Below are positions 57,724 through 64,000 of a stretch of 64,000 nucleotides of DNA, in pieces. The notes beneath the pieces were generated by a model. It was not told the origin of the DNA, did not search any database, and was given only the letters and a program-made list of their open reading frames with translations. The DNA is from Girardinichthys multiradiatus. Lineage: Eukaryota; Chordata; Actinopteri; Cyprinodontiformes; Goodeidae. Location of the stretch: positions 15,281,810-15,345,809 of the forward strand of contig NC_061817.1 of NCBI RefSeq assembly GCF_021462225.1, given 5' to 3'. Within the stretch, counting starts at the first letter, position 1. Each line of letters starts with the position of its first letter. The translations under genes and the position numbers were made by a program.

Positions 57724-58723
57724 TACTTGGACGGGAATCCATTTGCAGAAATGACTGCTTCAATGCGGCGTGGCATGGAGGCAATCAGCCTGTGGCACTG
57801 CTGAGGTCTTATGGAGGTCCAGGATGCTTCGATAGCGGCCTTTAGCTCATCCAGAGTGTTGGGTCTTGAGTCTCTCAACGTTCTCTTCACAATATCCCAC
57901 AGATTCTTATGGGGTTCAGGTCAGGAGAGTTGGCAGGCCAATTGAGCACAGTGATACCATGGTCAGTAAACCATTTACCAGTGGTTTTGGCACTGTGAGC
58001 AGGTGCCAGGTCGTGCTGAAAAATGAAATCTTCATCTCCATAAAGCTTTTCAGCAGATGGAAGCATGAAGTGCTCCAAAATCTCCTGATAGCTAGCTGCA
58101 TTGACCCTGCCCTTGATAAAACACAGTGGACCAACACCAGCAGCTGACACGGCACCCCAGACCATCACTGACTGTGGGAACTTGACACTGGACTTCTGGC
58201 ATTTTGGCATTTCCTTCTCCCCAGTCTTCCTCCAGACTCTGGCACCTTGATTTCCGAATGACATGCAGAATTTGCTTTCATCCGAAAAAAGTAATTTGGA
58301 CCACTGAGCAACAGTCCAGTGCTGCTTCTCTGTAGCCCAGGTCAGGCGCTTCTGCCACTGTTTCTGGTTCAAAAGTGGCTTGACCTGGGGAATGCGGCAC
58401 CTGTAGCCCATTTCCTGCACACGCCTGTGCACGGTGGCTCTGGATGTTTCTACTCCAGACTCAGTCCACTGCTTCCGCAGGTCCCCCAAGGTCTGGAATC
58501 GGCCCTTCTCCACAATCTTCCTCAGGATCCAGTCACCTCTTCTCGTTGTGCAGCGTTTTCTGCCACACTTTTTCCTTCCCACAGACTTCCCACTGAGGTG
58601 CCTTGATACAGCACTCTGGGAACAGCCTATCCGTTCAGAAATTTCTTTCTGTGTCTTACCCTCTTGCTTGAGGGTGTCAATAGTGGCCTTCTGGACAGCA
58701 GTCAGGTCGGCAGTCTTACCCAT
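57724..58723 (-). pseudogene. DD34E transposase gene copy without transposon termini
   Basis: Similarity to the intact transposase begins at its ATG (58723-58721, [10 protein letters not shown]) and stops within a few bases of the stop codon at about 57724. Neither the untranslated parts nor the terminal repeats are present. Residues 1-270 are in frame and include SDESKF and HDLAPAHS. A 2-base loss near 57907 shifts the frame exactly at the third catalytic residue (NPIEN becomes NPIRI) and ends the frame at 57887. Confidence 0.85.
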
Positions 58724-58724
58724 T

Positions 58725-59560
58725 ATGTTTCATATCCACGGTGGTTTGTGTGCAGGCTGCATGCAGGCTGTGTTTTTGTGCTCTGTGTTCTCTCTATGCA
58801 GAGTATGACTGGCAGGTGCTACTGCACAGGTGTTGCTCATCTGAGAGAAATCAGCTGGGGTACTTATGGAATGGAAACCCAGAGGGAGGCGTCAGCTTGT
58901 TTTCTCACTTGGCATGGTAACAGCTAGTCCTCTGCTTTTCTCCAGTCTTGCTTCCAAGCAGTTTTTCTAATCGCCTTGTTTTTCTCCACCTGCCTTGCAG
59001 ATCACCCTTCGCTGTAGGAAGTTGTGGAACCTTTCTGGTCTCTGTTTTCACTCGTGTCACGTTCAGAGGAGTTTGAACTCCAGCCTCGACACCTCAACCT
59101 TGAGCCTCTTTTCTACTTCCAACTCCAAGCCCAGCTTCTCAGGAGTCACCTTAGAACACTCGTCAACCTGCCTGTCCCCCTCCAACGTTAAAACTATCCA
59201 AACATAGTGGCGATTCCTGGAAGAGAAGAAACAAAGCGCTTCATCCTCTGAAAACTGTTCACAGCCTGTCAGCTTCAAGCCACCATGGAGAAGCACTTAT
59301 TTTACCCCGGTCTTGCCAAGAACTCAAACCCTGTAAGTCAGCATCTAAAAGAACACATTCACAGTTTCTCCATTTCCACCCAGAGTCTTTACCAGCTTCT
59401 GTCTTTCTCCTTCAGAGAGACCCCGTGTTTGTCCACCAGCTCCAGCCCTGGTTCCAGTCTGACCTCTTATCCGTGTTTCTAAATAAACTGTTAAAATGCT
59501 GTCTTTGTCCTCGTGGTTGTGTATCTCGGAGTCTAAGAAAACCCCATTATGACACTATGA
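58725..59560 (+). repeat. Unclassified repeat-like block
   Basis: C+T-rich sequence with phrases such as tgccttgcagatcaccctt and cttcagagagacccc, an aataaactgtt near 59482 and an end ccccattatgacac. It looks like part of a retroelement but has no domain. It begins directly at the end of the transposase copy. Confidence 0.3.
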
Positions 59561-59564
59561 GTTA

Positions 59565-60954
<1,390 letters not shown>

Positions 60955-61503
60955 GAAAGGTTGTTTATGTGCATTTCATAATAAAAAGTTTTTTTAATTT
61001 TTTTTATTTAAAGCTAAAAAAGTGAAGAAAAAATATGTTAATGCATTTCAAAGAAGTGGAGTTTGGGCCAACACTTAAAACTGTGACGGTCTCTGAAGAA
61101 ATACATTAAAATGAATTATTTCCACTGCTGTACTTTTAGAGAATTTTGATAATATTCCAGAAATGCAAACATCTCATCCGGATGTTTTTGTGGTCTAGTA
61201 GCAAAACGTTCGTGGATCGATTCATTTTGTCTGGATCCGGTGCGCGCCTCCTCTCACGGAATGAGAAACACTCCGATAATAAATAAAAAAACGAACCACG
61301 TTAATGTTCTCAGTTGTTTTTTAAATCTACAAACCCCGGCAACGTCGACCGTTTACAGTGATTAGCTGGTCGGTTACCTTAGCTAACTCTTTTAGCTAGC
61401 AGATTGATCAGTTACTAGCTAACAGGTTCGAGTTTAGGTTAGCTTAACGGAAAACTAAACGCACAGGCCGTTGGATTCTTGGTGGCTGCAAACTGAAGCA
61501 GAC

Positions 61504-63973
61504 ATGCAGGAGATACTGGCCAACGTGGACCATATCAAGTTTGATGTGGAGTTTGCTGTGGAGCAGCAGCTAGGAGCACAGCCTCTGCCTTTCCCTGGCA
61601 TGGATAGTAAGTGTGGCGGTGCTAACCGCTACTAGCCGCTGTCTGTGTGAACCACAAAACTAGCTAGCAGAAACCAAACTAAACTGCCGTGGATGCACAT
61701 GTTTGCTGTAGCTTTTTATTAATTGTGTGATGATTGTCTGCTTTCAGAGTCCGGGTCAGCTGTTTGTGAGTTCTTCATGAGAGGAGCTTGTATGAAAGGT
61801 AAAGAAGCACCAGAACACACAATTCCAGCAGGTGGTGTTTGCAGCTCAGGTCCCATAAGAGCTCACTTCAGAAAGTCTCACAGAAGATCTGTTACGTTAC
61901 ATTTTTAGATTGCAAGTTCTTCTTGGATCATTTTGATTAGAGTTTTTGTTGTTGGTTAAAACATTTTTTTCTTTCTTTACAAAGGTTTGAGTATCAAAGT
62001 CCAAATATAAGTATTGAGATTATTTGAAATTCCTGATCTGTCTGAACTCCAGTTCATTCAGTTAAACAACCCAGGTTTTAGGCAGGTTGTATTAAAGTCT
62101 GACCTCTTTAGAACCATGTGCCTAATTTATAGGGGATTTTTGTACAAAAACGGACTGCGAATTACCGAAATGTGTCTGAAAAAAGAAATATGTGTAGGAA
62201 TCCTGTGTCAAGCCATCAGTTATGTAAGTTATAGTGTTATTATAGTGAGGTACGGTCTCCATAATAAGGACTGGAATCACAAACACTATTAAAACCTTTG
62301 CTAGTTTAAACAGCAGGACATAAATAACTCAGTCAAATAGGTTTCTTTAATCACCTATTTTTTACAAATCAGCTTAACGTTACTGTTAAAATATGGTGCA
62401 CCGATAGATCGACCCGATTTCCTTAATTTTGGGTGATCAGCCGATTTTTACATGTATACAGATCTTATCTACTTCTGCAAAGGTCTGAAAATCAGCCACT
62501 ATCCCCTTTTGCTCTGTCATGAGAGAGGCCTGACTGACAGATGGTATTGTCCAAAATCAAAATCGGTAGGTCGGGCTTTTTAAAGATTGGTGATCAACCT
62601 GAAAACTGCAATTGGTGCACCTCTAATTGTTTGCCTGTAAATACTGTTGAGAGAAAACTGTCAGTGGTTTTCAGTTTATCTGGGTGAAGTCATTACGTTA
62701 TGGATGATCTTACTAGTAGAACTGTAACGGATAAATACGTTTTGATGCATGCTAGCAATTGTTTCTGCCTGACGTGATGTCATGCCTTGGGTTGCATTTT
62801 GTAGGCGGGATGTGTCCGTTCCGTCACATCAGCGGAGAGAAGACAGTGGTGTGTAAACACTGGCTCAGAGGGCTGTGCAAGAAGGGAGACCAGTGCGAGT
62901 TTCTCCACGAATACGACATGACCAAGATGCCTGAATGCTACTTCTACTCAAAATTTGGTTGGTTCACCCTCGTGTATTGTCATTGTATTTGAGTTGTGGT
63001 TGTCAATCACCAACCATTTGTCTGCCTGATGCAAATGAGTGCACGTTTTAACCCTCAGGGGAGTGTAGCAACAAGGAATGTCCCTTCCTGCACATCGATC
63101 CAGAGTCAAAGATCAAAGACTGTCCGTGGTATGACCGAGGCTTCTGTAAACATGGTGAGGTCCAGCTCAAGCATGGGCGGTTTTCCTCTTTGAACTATCA
63201 CATGCTGTGCCTTGGAGAAGTGTTGATACATTTCACATGTTTTCACGTTGCAGCCATAAACTTCAGTGTGTTTTTTTGGTATTTTGGGATAGGCCAGCAG
63301 TAGTTATGAAGGGAAAGCAAAACAAGTAGCCAAATAAAAAACATTGGTAACTATGGATGAGCTGCAGAGATCTACAGCTCTGGTGTGAGAATCTGGTGAG
63401 GAAAACCACCTTAAACATTCAGCAAGAGTTTCAATAGAATGGTTTAGATCAAAGCCGAGTTCAGCTGAGAACCAGTGGTAAGACTTGGAAAATTAATTTA
63501 AGTTGTGGTTGAATCCTCATAAAATGTGAAAATGTCCATTGTGTATGAATAATTTTGCAAGGCACCAAGAAATCTGTATTAGATTTTATACATTTCACGT
63601 CTAACTTTGTGCCATTGTTCCTGCCTCAGGTCCTGACTGCAGACACCGACACACAAGAAGGGTCATCTGTGTGAATTACCTGGTGGGCTTCTGTCCTGAA
63701 GGAAAATCCTGTAAATTTATGCAGTAAGTACATCATTTTATTATAGTTCTACATATATCCATCTGTTTTCCTTTTAAATAAAACCAATATTTTATAAAAT
63801 TGTGTTTGGATTGAAACCGAGCAAAAATAAAACATATTTTCATATTTGACAGTTATATTAATGTATGGGTAACAAATGACATATTTGTTTGTACTTCCAG
63901 CCCTCGGTTTGAGCTGCCAATGGGAACCTCTGAACAGCCTCCTCTGCCACAGCAAGCACAGAACCAGATCAAG
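61504..63973 (+). CDS. cpsf4: CPSF4 (30 kDa cleavage and polyadenylation factor), 5' part
   Basis: Six exons with GT-AG sites and matching phases: 61504-61606, 61748-61798, 62805-62957, 63059-63154, 63630-63723 and 63901-63973, giving the first 190 residues. It starts MQEILANVDHIKFDVEFAVE. Five CCCH zinc fingers follow: four of form C-x7-C-x5-C-x3-H (first VCEFFMRGACMKGGMCPFRH) and one, the third, C-x8-C-x4-C-x3-H. Then comes the Pro/Gln-rich PRFELPMGTSEQPPLP segment. CPSF4 is a nuclear subunit of the mRNA 3'-end processing complex and binds the AAUAAA signal through fingers 2 and 3. The C-terminal CCHC zinc knuckle lies beyond the window. The ATG is the conserved family start. A repeated gttagctagc-type motif lies in the 5' leader (61370-61445). 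Confidence 0.97.
62395..62632. mobile_element. MITE in cpsf4 intron 2
   Basis: Inverted ends are ggtgcaccgatagatcg and the eroded caattggtgcacc, with internal gatcagccga / tcaaaatcggt phrases. It is the uninterrupted relative of the element at 5255-6570. Confidence 0.55.
63235..63575 (+). mobile_element. Short Tc1/mariner-like relic (family R) in cpsf4 intron 4
   Basis: It has the left-end phrase gttgcagccataaacttcag, the shared gagctgcagagatctacagctc and the right-end aataattttgcaaggc. The middle has been deleted. Confidence 0.55.
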
Positions 63974-64000
63974 GTAACATGATGTGTTCATTTGTTTAGC

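Overview
This window is nuclear DNA from a bony fish. The evidence is intron-containing vertebrate genes with GT-AG splice sites, AT-rich introns and spacers, tRNA-derived SINE-like repeats, and many Tc1/mariner transposons of the kinds common in teleosts. Codon use and repeat content suggest a percomorph fish; I cannot name the species. Two runs of exactly 100 N (16238-16337 and 47408-47507) are assembly gaps.

Layout of host genes, left to right. (1) The 3' end of smcr8 on the + strand (exons 1-198 and 3774-4236). (2) bud31 on the - strand, four coding exons between 14749 and 12795, complete at 144 aa. (3) pdap1 on the + strand, head-to-head with bud31, six exons from 15374 to 19750, complete at 182 aa. 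The 0.6 kb between the two start codons holds a perfect CRE palindrome. (4) shmt1 (cytosolic serine hydroxymethyltransferase) on the + strand, a non-coding first exon near 21.7-21.8 kb and eleven coding exons from 23199 to 36741. Its frame is broken by a one-base deletion near 32356. (5) A tandem, intron-containing shmt1 duplicate at 49254-56111 that is a clear pseudogene: two in-frame stops, a lost splice donor and a missing exon. (6) The 5' part of cpsf4 on the + strand, six exons from 61504 to 63973, running off the window.

The rest is mostly mobile DNA. Four Tc1/mariner families can be told apart by their terminal repeats, and counting residues between the second and third catalytic acids gives DD34E, DD36E (two families) and DD38E. 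One DD34E copy at 34165-35774 is structurally perfect: 334-codon transposase, about 200-bp inverted repeats and a TA target duplication. The spacer between the two shmt1 copies holds a decayed endogenous retrovirus (- strand), cut by a LINE and by another DD34E element next to an assembly gap. There are also SINE-like repeats, MITEs, a Ty3/gypsy fragment and a CTAT microsatellite.

The host genes are housekeeping genes: mRNA splicing (bud31), 3'-end processing (cpsf4), one-carbon metabolism (shmt1), a phosphoprotein (pdap1) and an autophagy/GTPase regulator (smcr8). They do not form a pathway. I found no new multi-gene system. The most useful observations are the two broken shmt1 copies, the paralogous empty sites that date transposon insertions relative to the duplication, the structurally intact Tc1 copy, a transposase-only Tc1 copy without termini, and the nested retrovirus block.
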